Below are positions 53,042 through 62,277 of a stretch of 64,000 nucleotides of DNA, in pieces. Positions within the stretch are counted from its first letter, which is position 1, and every line of letters starts with the position of its first letter. The notes beneath the pieces are model-generated. The model had not been told where the DNA came from. It saw nothing but the letters and a program-made list of their open reading frames with translations, and made no database searches. Position numbers and translations under genes: made by a program. Source of the stretch: Bradyrhizobium tropiciagri (GTDB lineage Bacteria; Pseudomonadota; Alphaproteobacteria; Rhizobiales; Xanthobacteraceae); NCBI RefSeq assembly GCF_018130545.1, contig NZ_JAFCKF010000006.1:434001-498000 (forward strand). The letters are read 5' to 3'.

Positions 53042-53380
53042 ATGAAGAGATGGATCGGTGTCGCGGCTGTCGCCTGTGCATTCGCATTGACGGCGCCGGC
53101 ATCGGCAACCGCCGCGGCTTCAACCAGGCCGCAGGCCGCGACCCCACAACGGCAAGCGGGCAAGGCGACCGACTTCAGCGCACAGCGTCATCATCATCAC
53201 ACCCATCGCCGCCACTATCACCACGGCTACCGGCCATATTACCGGCCGTACTACCAGCCCCATTCTTATTATCGGCCGTACGGCTCCTATTATTACGGGC
53301 GACCCTATTACTATCGGCCGTATCCGTATGCTGCGCCGGCGCCGTTCACCTTCGGCCTCGGGTTCGGCCCGTTCTGGTGA
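53042..53380 (+). CDS. Secreted His/Tyr/Pro-rich protein
   Basis: A 112-residue protein with a signal peptide (IGVAAVACAFALTAPASATAA). The mature part is an unusual low-complexity run of His, Tyr, Arg and Pro: HHHHTHRRHYHHGYRPYYRPYY and repeats of YYRPY/YYGRPYYYRPY, ending FTFGLGFGPFW. AGGAGG lies 6 nt upstream of the ATG. It lacks the SLATPG...TTQVR motif of its neighbours. Function is unknown; the sequence suggests an extracytoplasmic, possibly metal-binding or structural protein. Confidence 0.78.
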   Translation: MKRWIGVAAVACAFALTAPASATAAASTRPQAATPQRQAGKATDFSAQRHHHHTHRRHYHHGYRPYYRPYYQPHSYYRPYGSYYYGRPYYYRPYPYAAPAPFTFGLGFGPFW

Positions 53381-53453
53381 GGCACAGCCGCGCGGGATCA
53401 CAAGACACAACACGTGCGAGCAGCTCCGGGCGACCGGAGCTGCATCGCTGGCG

Positions 53454-53747
53454 TCACGGCGCGAAGCCCTTCGCGAGCAGCACGATGCTCTGCGCACCGG
53501 CTTTGCGATCCCTGGAGATCTCGACATAGTCGGGCGATTGCGACCAGGCGCGGAATGCGGCTTCGTCGGGGAACGACATCAGCACCAGCTTGTCGCGATC
53601 CCAGCTGCCTTCGAGCACCGCGGGGTGTTCGTCGGCCGACAGCAGCCGCCCGTTGAACCTCCTGAACACATCGAAGAAGCGCGCCTGATAGCGATCATAG
53701 GCGGCACGATCGGTCATCTTCAGCTGCACGATCACATAGACGGTCAC
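53454..53747 (-). CDS. DUF1330 domain protein
   Basis: A 97-residue small protein of the DUF1330 (dimeric alpha-beta barrel) family. YVIVQLKMTDRAAYDRYQARFFDVFRRFNGRLLSADE near the N-terminus and LVLMSFPDEAAFRAWSQSPDYVEISRDRKAGAQS are typical. The GTG at 53747 has GGAGG 8 nt upstream and is preferred to 53777. Function is unknown. It lies on the opposite strand between two His-rich secreted protein genes. Confidence 0.85.
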   Translation of the reverse strand: MTVYVIVQLKMTDRAAYDRYQARFFDVFRRFNGRLLSADEHPAVLEGSWDRDKLVLMSFPDEAAFRAWSQSPDYVEISRDRKAGAQSIVLLAKGFAP

Positions 53748-53906
53748 TGACGTTTCCTCCCGGGCTCTTCGTCGCACGGCATTGCGCGTTCATGGCGCAT
53801 TCAGTTGCGAATTTTTACCGTTATGCCGGGAGCGACTGCAATCAACGCAATGAGACCGGCTGCCATGCAGCGCGGCTGTCGTTGCTGTTGTCAGGGAGAT
53901 TCAGTG

Positions 53907-54425
53907 ATGAGGGAGAGCTATCTGCGGCGCGGACTGCTGCGTCGGCTTGGTGTTGCGGCTGCTGCTGTCCTCGCATTGTCGATCGCTTCGCAGCAGCGCG
54001 CCGAAGCGCTGTCGCTGGCGAGCCCGGGCATCGTGCCCGCGGCAAGATCTGCGGCCGATGCCATGACGACCCAGGTTCGACATGGCGGTGGCGGCAGCCA
54101 CGGCGGCGGAGGCTTCCACGGCGGCGGTTTCCACGGCTTCCACGGTGGCGGTTTCCGCGCCGCGCCAGCATTCCACGGCGGTTACCGCCATGGCGGCTTC
54201 CATCGCCACTATGGTGGTTATCATCGCTTCTACGGTGGCGGTTATGGCTACGGCTACCGCCGGCACTTCCATCACCGGCGCTACTTCTACGGATCGTCCT
54301 ATTACTATCCGGCCTATTATCACCACCGCAATTGCCGGGTGGTCTGGACCTATTATGGGCCGCGCCGGATCTGCCGGCCGTATTGGCACCACCGTCACCA
54401 CTGGCGGCCGTATGGCTATTGGTGA
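53907..54425 (+). CDS. Secreted His/Gly/Tyr-rich protein with SLASPG motif
   Basis: A 172-residue protein with a basic N-terminus, a signal segment (LGVAAAAVLALSIASQQRAEA) and a mature start LSLASPG, then TTQVR after the same twelve-residue spacing as in the 52672 protein. It continues into Gly/His repeats (GGGGSHGGGGFHGGGFHGF) and a Tyr/His/Arg-rich C-terminus with two Cys (RNCRVVWTYYGPRRICRPYW). AGGGAG lies upstream. It looks like a longer paralogue of the 52672 protein. A terminator follows. Confidence 0.8.
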   Translation: MRESYLRRGLLRRLGVAAAAVLALSIASQQRAEALSLASPGIVPAARSAADAMTTQVRHGGGGSHGGGGFHGGGFHGFHGGGFRAAPAFHGGYRHGGFHRHYGGYHRFYGGGYGYGYRRHFHHRRYFYGSSYYYPAYYHHRNCRVVWTYYGPRRICRPYWHHRHHWRPYGYW

Positions 54426-54440
54426 GGGCTGACATGACAG

Positions 54441-54466
54441 CGGGCGCCAAGCGGCGCCCGTTTCGT
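54441..54466 (+). terminator. Rho-independent terminator
   Basis: CGGGCGCC pairs perfectly with GGCGCCCG around AAGC, followed by TTTCGT. It lies 16 nt after the His-rich gene. Confidence 0.8.
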
Positions 54467-54491
54467 CAGGTCAATCTGGCTTGTGGGCGAG

Positions 54492-54704
54492 CTAGTCCCA
54501 ATCCTTCAGCTTCCAGGGCTTGATCTTCCACGGCGTCAGGTTTTCCATCCGCCATTGCGTCCAGCGATCCGGCGGCCAATGGCTGAGGCGCGAGGTTTCC
54601 TTCACCTCGGCGGGCAGATCGATCACGCGCGATACTGCGCGACGGCGACGCCTCTGCTGCGTCGCCTCGCTGATCATGTCGACGAATTCGGGTTTATCGG
54701 CCAC
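54492..54704 (-). CDS. Small Trp-rich protein, function unknown
   Basis: A 70-residue soluble protein starting at a GTG (54704) with GGGGAG 6 nt upstream. The N-terminal half is helical and basic (ISEATQQRRRRRAVSRVIDLPAEVKETSRL); the C-terminal half is rich in Trp (HWPPDRWTQWRMENLTPWKIKPWKLKDWD) with PWKxK repeated. No signal peptide and no known family. The ribosome-binding site and the composition support a real gene. Confidence 0.6.
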   Translation of the reverse strand: MADKPEFVDMISEATQQRRRRRAVSRVIDLPAEVKETSRLSHWPPDRWTQWRMENLTPWKIKPWKLKDWD

Positions 54705-54806
54705 GTCCAGCTCCCCACGAAGCTTGTCTTCGCGAGGAGCCAGTGTGCGTGCGCCCCGTTAACGAGCCGTTTCCACAACGGCTCGAGCTTGAGGCGAAAA
54801 CGTCGC

Positions 54807-56213
<1,407 letters not shown>

Positions 56214-56436
56214 GAGCTTCAGCTCCAGAAGAAATTCAGTGGTTGATGGCTACGAGCGCACCTCGGCGCGCGAGCAGGCGAAAGTGTCCAGGCAGCGTTA
56301 CGCTGCGGGCCTAAGCTCTGACGTTGCCGATGTCGCGAAGCGTCCGAAGAAGCGGCCGGGCAGCCGCGAGCGATCGTCGATCACGACGCGCTGGCAGACC
56401 TGACTTAGGCAGCACTGGCTTGCTTGATCCGGAACC

Positions 56437-56451
56437 ATTCTAAATTTCTAA
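56437..56451 (-). promoter_or_regulatory. TTAGAA direct repeat upstream of leuC
   Basis: Read on the minus strand the site is TTAGAAATTTAGAAT, containing two TTAGAA-like half sites in direct orientation. TTAGAA is half of the Irr/ICE consensus. It lies in the 358-base gap between rplS and leuC. Irr control of Fe-S enzyme genes is known in alphaproteobacteria, but the match here is partial. Apart from the rplS terminator, the rest of the gap shows no gene. Confidence 0.3.
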
Positions 56452-56520
56452 CACAGGGCTCGCGCCCGCGACAATCGATCGATGCGCGGGCCTGCACGTC
56501 AGATAGGTATGCCGCAACAA

Positions 56521-56548
56521 AAAAGCGCGGGGCCAGCCCCGCGCTTTT
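56521..56548 (-). terminator. Rho-independent terminator of rplS
   Basis: AAAAGCGCGGGG pairs with CCCCGCGCTTTT around CCAG. On the minus strand the U tail follows the stem. It lies 23 nt after the rplS stop. Confidence 0.92.
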
Positions 56549-56571
56549 GGTCACAACCCTTTCGGGGTGAA

Positions 56572-56952
56572 TTACTCGCCGACGGCAGTCTGGCGGTCCT
56601 GCTTCTCGACGATGCGGGCCGACTTGCCGCGCAGGTTGCGCAGGTAATAGAGCTTGGCGCGACGCACCTTGCCGCGACGCACGACCTTGATCGAGTCGAT
56701 CATCGGCGACATCACCGGGAAGACGCGCTCGACGCCTTCGCCGTAGGAGATCTTGCGCACGGTGAAGCTCTCGTTGAGGCCCTGGCCGGAACGGCCGATG
56801 CAAACGCCTTCATAGGCCTGCACGCGGGTACGATCGCCTTCGACCACCTTCACGTTGACGATGACGGTGTCGCCGGGACCGAATTCCGGAATGGTCTTGG
56901 TGGCGGCGAGCTTGTCGAACTGCTCTTTTTCGAGCTGCTGAATAAGGTTCAT
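56572..56952 (-). CDS. rplS: 50S ribosomal protein L19
   Basis: A 126-residue ribosomal protein at the 30S-50S interface. [58 protein letters not shown] and [23 protein letters not shown] are conserved. The start [11 protein letters not shown] at 56952 has GGAGAT a few nt upstream and matches the family; the frame from 56964 is extended by four residues. It is the last gene of the ribosomal block and has its own terminator. Confidence 0.97.
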   Translation of the reverse strand: MNLIQQLEKEQFDKLAATKTIPEFGPGDTVIVNVKVVEGDRTRVQAYEGVCIGRSGQGLNESFTVRKISYGEGVERVFPVMSPMIDSIKVVRRGKVRRAKLYYLRNLRGKSARIVEKQDRQTAVGE

Positions 56953-57062
56953 CGAAATCTCCATCGGCGGCGCGCCCAGCCTGTATGGGGGCTGCGCAAA
57001 CGTCCATCTATCCTGCGCGTGTGCGGATTAGGCCGTGCCTATAAGGCAAAGCGCAGGGTTTG

Positions 57063-57824
57063 TCACCCGTCTGTCGTGTTTTTTGTCCCTCGCGGAGCGG
57101 CTTTTTGGCCGGTCTTCCGGGCCCAGAGATCGGGCCGCCGGGCCGCCGTCAGGGCCTCGGATTGGGCCAGTCGCCAGGCCGCGACCTTGGCGTGATCGCC
57201 GGAAATCAGGATTTCCGGGATCTGGCGGCCCTCGAACTCCTGCGGACGGGTGTATTGGGGGTATTCCAGTAGTCCTTCGGAGAAGCTCTCCTCGGTTCCC
57301 GAGGCCAGTTTGCCCATCACCCCCGGCAGCAGGCGGACGCAGGCGTCGATCAAAGCCATTGCGGCGATTTCGCCGCCGGACAGCACATAATCGCCGATCG
57401 AGACCTCCTCGAGCTCGCGGCCCTCGATCACCCGCTGGTCGATACCCTCGAACCGGCCGCAGACGATCAGGGGGCCGGGCCCGGCTGCAAGCTCCGCGAC
57501 CTGGGTCTGGCTCAATGGCCGACCCCGCGGGCTCATCAGGAGGCGCGGACGGTCAGGCGCGATATCAGCGGCGTCGATCGCGGCCGCCAGCACATCGGCC
57601 CGCAGCACCATGCCCGGGCCGCCGCCGGCCGGAGTGTCATCGACGCTGCGGTGCTTGTCGGTGGCGGATGCCCTGATGTCGCGTGCGTCCAGCGCCCAAA
57701 GGCCCGTGGCCAGCGCCTTGCCGGCCAGGCTCACGCCAAGCGGCCCCGGAAACATGTCCGGGAACAGGGTCAGCACGGTGGCGCGCCACGGTGGCGCTTG
57801 GGCTTGCGTCTCTTGCGATGTCAT
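57063..57824 (-). CDS. trmD: tRNA (guanine-37-N1)-methyltransferase
   Basis: A 253-residue SPOUT methyltransferase that makes m1G37, which prevents frameshifting. [45 protein letters not shown] and [29 protein letters not shown] are diagnostic, including the trefoil-knot SAM site. AGAGG lies upstream of the ATG. Only 9 nt separate it from the stop of the upstream dehydrogenase gene, so it could be transcribed with that gene as well as from its own promoter. Confidence 0.97.
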   Translation of the reverse strand: MTSQETQAQAPPWRATVLTLFPDMFPGPLGVSLAGKALATGLWALDARDIRASATDKHRSVDDTPAGGGPGMVLRADVLAAAIDAADIAPDRPRLLMSPRGRPLSQTQVAELAAGPGPLIVCGRFEGIDQRVIEGRELEEVSIGDYVLSGGEIAAMALIDACVRLLPGVMGKLASGTEESFSEGLLEYPQYTRPQEFEGRQIPEILISGDHAKVAAWRLAQSEALTAARRPDLWARKTGQKAAPRGTKNTTDG

Positions 57825-57833
57825 GGCCTCTGG

Positions 57834-58916
57834 TTACGGCACCACGGCCGTGAGGTCGAGGCTCTGCATCATTGCGGCGGCGTCCACGGCGCGGCGGAAG
57901 TCGGCGAGCGCAAAGGCCGCGACGTTGATCCGGCGCAGATCCAGCAGGCCTTCTGCCGCGAGGCCGGCGAGCTGGCCCGGCGCCGTGCGGTCATACATGA
58001 ACTGGCCGACCACCTCCCAGTCATTGGCCAGCATCTCGCGGAACGAGAGCTCGAGTGGCACCTCGGCGCTGCCCATCAGCACCATCCGGCCGCCGCGCCG
58101 GAGCGCGCGCAGCGACGACAGCGTGGTCGACGTGCTCCTGGCGGCGCCGAGCAGATCAAGCGCGACATCGGCGCTGCCGCCGGCGGCGCGGCGGATGATC
58201 TGAAGGTCGGCTGCGGCATCGCCGGTGACGACAGCAGGAATGACGCGTGGGCCGAATGCATCACGCAATTGCGCGAGCGCGGCCTCCTTGCGTCCGACGG
58301 CGACGACGCGGCCGGCCCCCATCGCGACCGCGAGCATCACGCCGCCCGAGCCGAAATAGCCGGTCGCGCCGTTGACGATGATGGTTTGGCCGCCGCGCAG
58401 GCCGGTGCGCTGCAAGCCGCCGAACGGCACGATCAGTTTGGCGAGCCCGATCAGCTCGGTTGCCGGTCTGTCGTCGAGATTGGCAAGCGGCGTGACGCAG
58501 GCCGCCGGCCAATGCGCGATCTCCGCGAACACGCCGTCGCGCCAGCGCGCCTGCAACGCCAGCGCCTCGGGCGTCGTCACCGTGGCGGTGAGGCCGATCA
58601 GGATCTGCGGCGGATCGCGATCCGGCACATCGCCGCGCAGATGCGGGCTGAGGAATACGCGGTCGCCGCTTTGCACATGCATGACGTTGTCACCGGTGGC
58701 GACGACGCGCGCGATCGCGTTGGTGCCCGGCACGAACGGCATCGGCGGCAGGCTGTAGGGCAGCGCGCCCGAGAGCAGCTTGTTGGTATAGGACAGCACC
58801 ATGCCGGCCTCGATCCGCACCACGACGCCATCAGGCGCGGGCTTGGGCGTTGCGATTTCCTCGAAGCGAAGATCATTGTGGGCGTGCAGCCGCCAGGCCT
58901 TGTGCGTGCTTGTCAT
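57834..58916 (-). CDS. Zinc-binding-type alcohol dehydrogenase (MDR family)
   Basis: A 360-residue medium-chain dehydrogenase/reductase. The nucleotide motif VNGATGYFGSGGVMLAVAMGAGRVV (about residues 180-204) is present, but the catalytic-zinc motif GHE of classical enzymes is absent from the N-terminal domain, so it is closer to zinc-independent reductases. Its substrate is unknown. It lies between the MFS gene and trmD in the same direction, suggesting a cassette inserted in the ribosomal block. Confidence 0.85.
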   Translation of the reverse strand: MTSTHKAWRLHAHNDLRFEEIATPKPAPDGVVVRIEAGMVLSYTNKLLSGALPYSLPPMPFVPGTNAIARVVATGDNVMHVQSGDRVFLSPHLRGDVPDRDPPQILIGLTATVTTPEALALQARWRDGVFAEIAHWPAACVTPLANLDDRPATELIGLAKLIVPFGGLQRTGLRGGQTIIVNGATGYFGSGGVMLAVAMGAGRVVAVGRKEAALAQLRDAFGPRVIPAVVTGDAAADLQIIRRAAGGSADVALDLLGAARSTSTTLSSLRALRRGGRMVLMGSAEVPLELSFREMLANDWEVVGQFMYDRTAPGQLAGLAAEGLLDLRRINVAAFALADFRRAVDAAAMMQSLDLTAVVP

Positions 58917-59014
58917 TGTTGTGCTTTCCGTTGGCCGTCCTCATCGACGCAACGGATTATGTATTGCGCGGTCGTCGCCGCACCAGAGCGCTGATGAAAC
59001 TTGCGGCAACGGCG

Positions 59015-60232
59015 TCAGGCGTTGCCGCGGCTCTGGTCGGCGAGATGCCGCGCGAGGACCATCGCAAGCGGACAGATCGCCAGCGCCGTGAGTGCGGTCG
59101 CCGTGGTAGCAAGCGTCGGGCCGAGCGCATCGCCGAGCAGGCCGTAGATGACAGGCGCGATCGCGCCCGATCCGATGGTGCCGGTATAGAACAGCGCGAA
59201 CGCGCGCTCGGTCTGATGCGCGGGCGTCAGCTCGGGCACCGTGCCATAGAGCACCGAGGAGGTGCCGTTGAGCATCACGCCGAGCAGCGGCAGCAGCACG
59301 ATCGCCGGCGCCAGCGGCAACACCAGCACTGCAACGATCAGCGCGGCCGTTCCGCCTTCGGTGATCAGCACCGTGCGCAGCGTGCCGACGCGCGCGCCGA
59401 GCCAGCCACAGGTGAATTTCCCCGCGGCGCCGCCGATGAAGACCAGCGCCAGCGCGAGGCCGTTGGTCGGCAGTGCGGCACCCTTGTCGCGCAACAGGAA
59501 CGGCAGGAAGGTGAGAAAGCCCATCCTGACCGCGGTGTCGAGAACGCCGATTGCGAGCAGCCAGGGAAAGCCGCTGCCGGTGCCGTCGTGGCGCGATGCG
59601 GCGGCCTTGTGCTCTGCGTGTTCTGCGCCCTTGCCGACCGAGGGCATCCAGAGCGCGATGCAGATCGCGACCAGCAGGCCGGCCAAGGCGATCACCAGCA
59701 GCGTGTGACGCCATGACATGATCACGAGCAGGATCGAGGTCGCTGCCGGGATCGCCGCCTTGCCGAGATCGCCGGTGAAATTGTAGATGCCGAGCGGCCC
59801 GCGTGCGCCTGCGCCATAGGCGCGCGACACTGCCGATGATGCGATCGGATGCTGCGTGCTCGACCCTGCGCCGGACATCGCGAGCGCCAGGCCAAGTCCA
59901 ATGACGCCGCCGGAGAATCCGGCGAACACATAGCCGAGCGCCGACAGCGCCGTGCCGGCGATCAGGATGATCTTGCCGTCGATCCGCTCCGCGACGCGCC
60001 CGACCGGAATCTGCAAGCCGGCCATGGCGCCGGCATAGAGCCCGCGCAGCAGCGCCAGCATTCCGTAGCTCAGCGCGAATTCGGCCTGCCAGATCGGCAG
60101 CAGCACGTAGATCAGGTCGGTGTAGCCGTCGTGCAGGGCGTGGTTGAGCCCGGTCACCGTCAGGGTGCGGGTCGCCCGGGCACGATCGGGGCGGGGCATA
60201 CCAGCGTCCGCCGATACGCTCATCGCTGCCAT
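59015..60232 (-). CDS. MFS transporter
   Basis: A 405-residue 12-helix transporter with MFS loop motifs (GRVAERIDGKIILIAG after helix 2 and AARVGTLRTVLITEG in the second half). The N-terminus has a short hydrophilic leader (MAAMSVSADAGMPRPDRARATRTL); an ATG at 60223 is the alternative start. It is divergent from the LysR gene (163 nt), with a palindrome between them, and precedes the dehydrogenase. It may take up a compound that the dehydrogenase acts on. Substrate unknown. Confidence 0.88.
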   Translation of the reverse strand: MAAMSVSADAGMPRPDRARATRTLTVTGLNHALHDGYTDLIYVLLPIWQAEFALSYGMLALLRGLYAGAMAGLQIPVGRVAERIDGKIILIAGTALSALGYVFAGFSGGVIGLGLALAMSGAGSSTQHPIASSAVSRAYGAGARGPLGIYNFTGDLGKAAIPAATSILLVIMSWRHTLLVIALAGLLVAICIALWMPSVGKGAEHAEHKAAASRHDGTGSGFPWLLAIGVLDTAVRMGFLTFLPFLLRDKGAALPTNGLALALVFIGGAAGKFTCGWLGARVGTLRTVLITEGGTAALIVAVLVLPLAPAIVLLPLLGVMLNGTSSVLYGTVPELTPAHQTERAFALFYTGTIGSGAIAPVIYGLLGDALGPTLATTATALTALAICPLAMVLARHLADQSRGNA

Positions 60233-60309
60233 CCAAATCGAGAAAATCTAAAGATGGGACGGCAGTTCATCAGAGCGGTCTTTCGAAAAATGGAGATATG
60301 TGAGTGTGT

Positions 60310-60321
60310 TGTTGCGCAACA
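60310..60321. promoter_or_regulatory. 12-bp palindrome between LysR and MFS genes
   Basis: TGTTGCGCAACA is perfectly self-complementary and fits the T-N11-A style of LysR binding sites. It lies 75 nt before the LysR start and 78 nt before the MFS start, a typical divergent operator position. Confidence 0.5.
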
Positions 60322-60395
60322 TGCACCCAATCAGCCGCTGTCACAAATCAGTAATAATCGAATGATGCGTTAGAAAATCTGGTATCGAGGGGATC

Positions 60396-61307
60396 ATGTT
60401 CGTCCCACGCCGCAGCCTGCCGCCGCTCAACGCGGTCCGCGCCTTCGAAGCCGCCGCGCGGCTCGGCAGCTTCAAGGAAGCCGCGGCCGAGCTCAGCGTC
60501 ACCCATGGCGCGGTCAGTCAGCAGATCCGCCTGCTCGAGGAATGGCTGGGCGCGCCGGCGCTGTTCCGGCGATCGGTGCGGCGTGTTGTGCTGACGCCGG
60601 CGGGCGCCGCTCTGCTTGCGGAATTCGCGCCGGCGCTCGACCGGATATCTGCCGCCGTACAGCAGCATCGCGCGCGGCGCAGCGATGCGGCGGTGGCGGT
60701 GCTGCGCGTCAATGCGCTCGCGACCTTCAGCCTGCGCTGGCTGCTGCCGCGGATGAGCCGGTTTCGCGCCGAGCATCCCGATATCGAGGTGCGCCTGAGC
60801 ACGTCGAACGATCCGGTGGATGCGTTGCCCGAATCGTTCGACGTCGTGATCCGCGGCGGGCCCGACACCTTCCACGGCTTCTCGTCACGCTTCCTGGTGT
60901 CGGAACGGAGACTGCCGGTGTGCAGTCCACAACTGGCAGCGCAACTGCCGCTGCATGAGATCACAGACCTGTCGCTGCACACGCTGCTGCACGTCACGTC
61001 GATGCCGCGGCTGTGGCGGGACTGGCTCACCGAGGCCGGGCACTCCGCGCTGGAGCCGAAGGCTTCGCTGACCTTCGATCATTTCTATCTGACCATCCAG
61101 GCTGCACTCGATGGTCTCGGCGTGGCGATGGGGCCGACGGCGCTGATCGCGGATGATCTCGCGGCGGGGCGTCTGGTGACGCCGTTTCCGGACGTCAGCC
61201 TACCGGCGCGGAGTTACTTCGCGTATTTTCCGGCTGGGCGCAGCAACGATCCGCACAGCGCGGTGTTCTGCGACTGGCTGGAGCAACAGGGCCGGATGAC
61301 AGGCTGA
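60396..61307 (+). CDS. LysR family transcriptional regulator (GcvA-like)
   Basis: A 303-residue regulator with the GcvA-type helix-turn-helix (PPLNAVRAFEAAARLGSFKEAAAELSVTHGAVSQQI) and an effector domain from about residue 92. GAGGGG lies just upstream of the ATG. It is divergent from the MFS/dehydrogenase pair and probably controls it. The effector is unknown. Its stop codon is 14 nt from the rimM stop on the opposite strand. Confidence 0.92.
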   Translation: MFVPRRSLPPLNAVRAFEAAARLGSFKEAAAELSVTHGAVSQQIRLLEEWLGAPALFRRSVRRVVLTPAGAALLAEFAPALDRISAAVQQHRARRSDAAVAVLRVNALATFSLRWLLPRMSRFRAEHPDIEVRLSTSNDPVDALPESFDVVIRGGPDTFHGFSSRFLVSERRLPVCSPQLAAQLPLHEITDLSLHTLLHVTSMPRLWRDWLTEAGHSALEPKASLTFDHFYLTIQAALDGLGVAMGPTALIADDLAAGRLVTPFPDVSLPARSYFAYFPAGRSNDPHSAVFCDWLEQQGRMTG

Positions 61308-61320
61308 CGAATACTTCGGA

Positions 61321-61842
61321 TCAGGCGGCCGACGGATCGTCGCCGTCGATTTCTTGCGGCAGCTCGATCACGACGCGGCCGGCGTCGAGATCGACGGTCG
61401 GCACCACCGCGTTGGTGAAGGGCAGCAGCATCGTCGCGCCCTGCGGCGGGGCGATCTCGATGATGTCGCCGGCCCCGAAATTGTGGATCGCGATCACCTT
61501 GCCGAGCAGCTGCTCCGATGTCGTCACTGCGGCAAGCCCGATCAGGTCAGTGTGGTAATATTCGCCGTCGTCGGTGTCCGGCAGTCGGTCGCGCGGAATG
61601 TAGAGCTCGAGACCGTTGAGACGCTCGGCATCATCACGCGTGGCGACGCCCTTCAGCGTCACCACGAGATGATCCTTGGCCTCACGCGCATGCGTGACCT
61701 CGAACTGGCGCGTGCCGTCCTTGGTCAGCAGCGGGCCGTAGTCCTTCACGGCCAGCGGGTCTTCGGTGAAGGTCCATAGCCGGACGGCGCCGCGCACTCC
61801 ATGCGCAGCGCCGATACGGGCGACACAGACCGGTGCAGCCAC
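61321..61842 (-). CDS. rimM: Ribosome maturation factor RimM
   Basis: A 173-residue factor that binds ribosomal protein S19 and helps 30S assembly. [25 protein letters not shown] and the PRC-barrel segment [31 protein letters not shown] are characteristic. The start is a GTG at 61842, 17 nt after the rpsP stop. It normally precedes trmD; here the next gene in the same direction is 1 kb away beyond the LysR, MFS and dehydrogenase genes. Confidence 0.95.
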   Translation of the reverse strand: MAAPVCVARIGAAHGVRGAVRLWTFTEDPLAVKDYGPLLTKDGTRQFEVTHAREAKDHLVVTLKGVATRDDAERLNGLELYIPRDRLPDTDDGEYYHTDLIGLAAVTTSEQLLGKVIAIHNFGAGDIIEIAPPQGATMLLPFTNAVVPTVDLDAGRVVIELPQEIDGDDPSAA

Positions 61843-61859
61843 CGCCGCAGCCGTTCAGC

Positions 61860-62192
61860 TTACGCCTTGGCGGCGGCTTCGGCCTGCGCCTTGCGCTCCT
61901 TGCGCGGCACGGCCTTTTCCGGGTTGTTGCGCGGCGCGCGCTTCTTGACGCCGGCGGCGTCGAGGAAGCGGGTCACGCGATCCGACGGCTGCGCGCCCTT
62001 GGCGAGCCAGGCCTTCACCTTGTCCATGTCGAGCTTGAGGCGGGCCTCGTTGTCCTTCGGCAGCAGCGGGTTGAAGTGGCCGAGGCGCTCGATGAAACGG
62101 CCATCGCGCGGGAAGCGCGAGTCGGCGACGACGACGTGATAGACCGGACGCTTCTTGGTGCCTGCGCGAGCGAGGCGGATAACAACGGACAT
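61860..62192 (-). CDS. rpsP: 30S ribosomal protein S16
   Basis: A 110-residue ribosomal protein. [43 protein letters not shown] is diagnostic, and the C-terminal Ala/Lys-rich tail is typical of alphaproteobacteria. GGAG lies upstream of the ATG. It lies 85 nt after the ffh stop in the same direction. Confidence 0.97.
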   Translation of the reverse strand: MSVVIRLARAGTKKRPVYHVVVADSRFPRDGRFIERLGHFNPLLPKDNEARLKLDMDKVKAWLAKGAQPSDRVTRFLDAAGVKKRAPRNNPEKAVPRKERKAQAEAAAKA

Positions 62193-62277
62193 TTAGTTCT
62201 CCTTCAAAGGTCGATGTGTTCGATTGATTGGCATTCCGCGTCGCGCCGGCCGCATCTGAGCCGTCGCGACGAATTCC

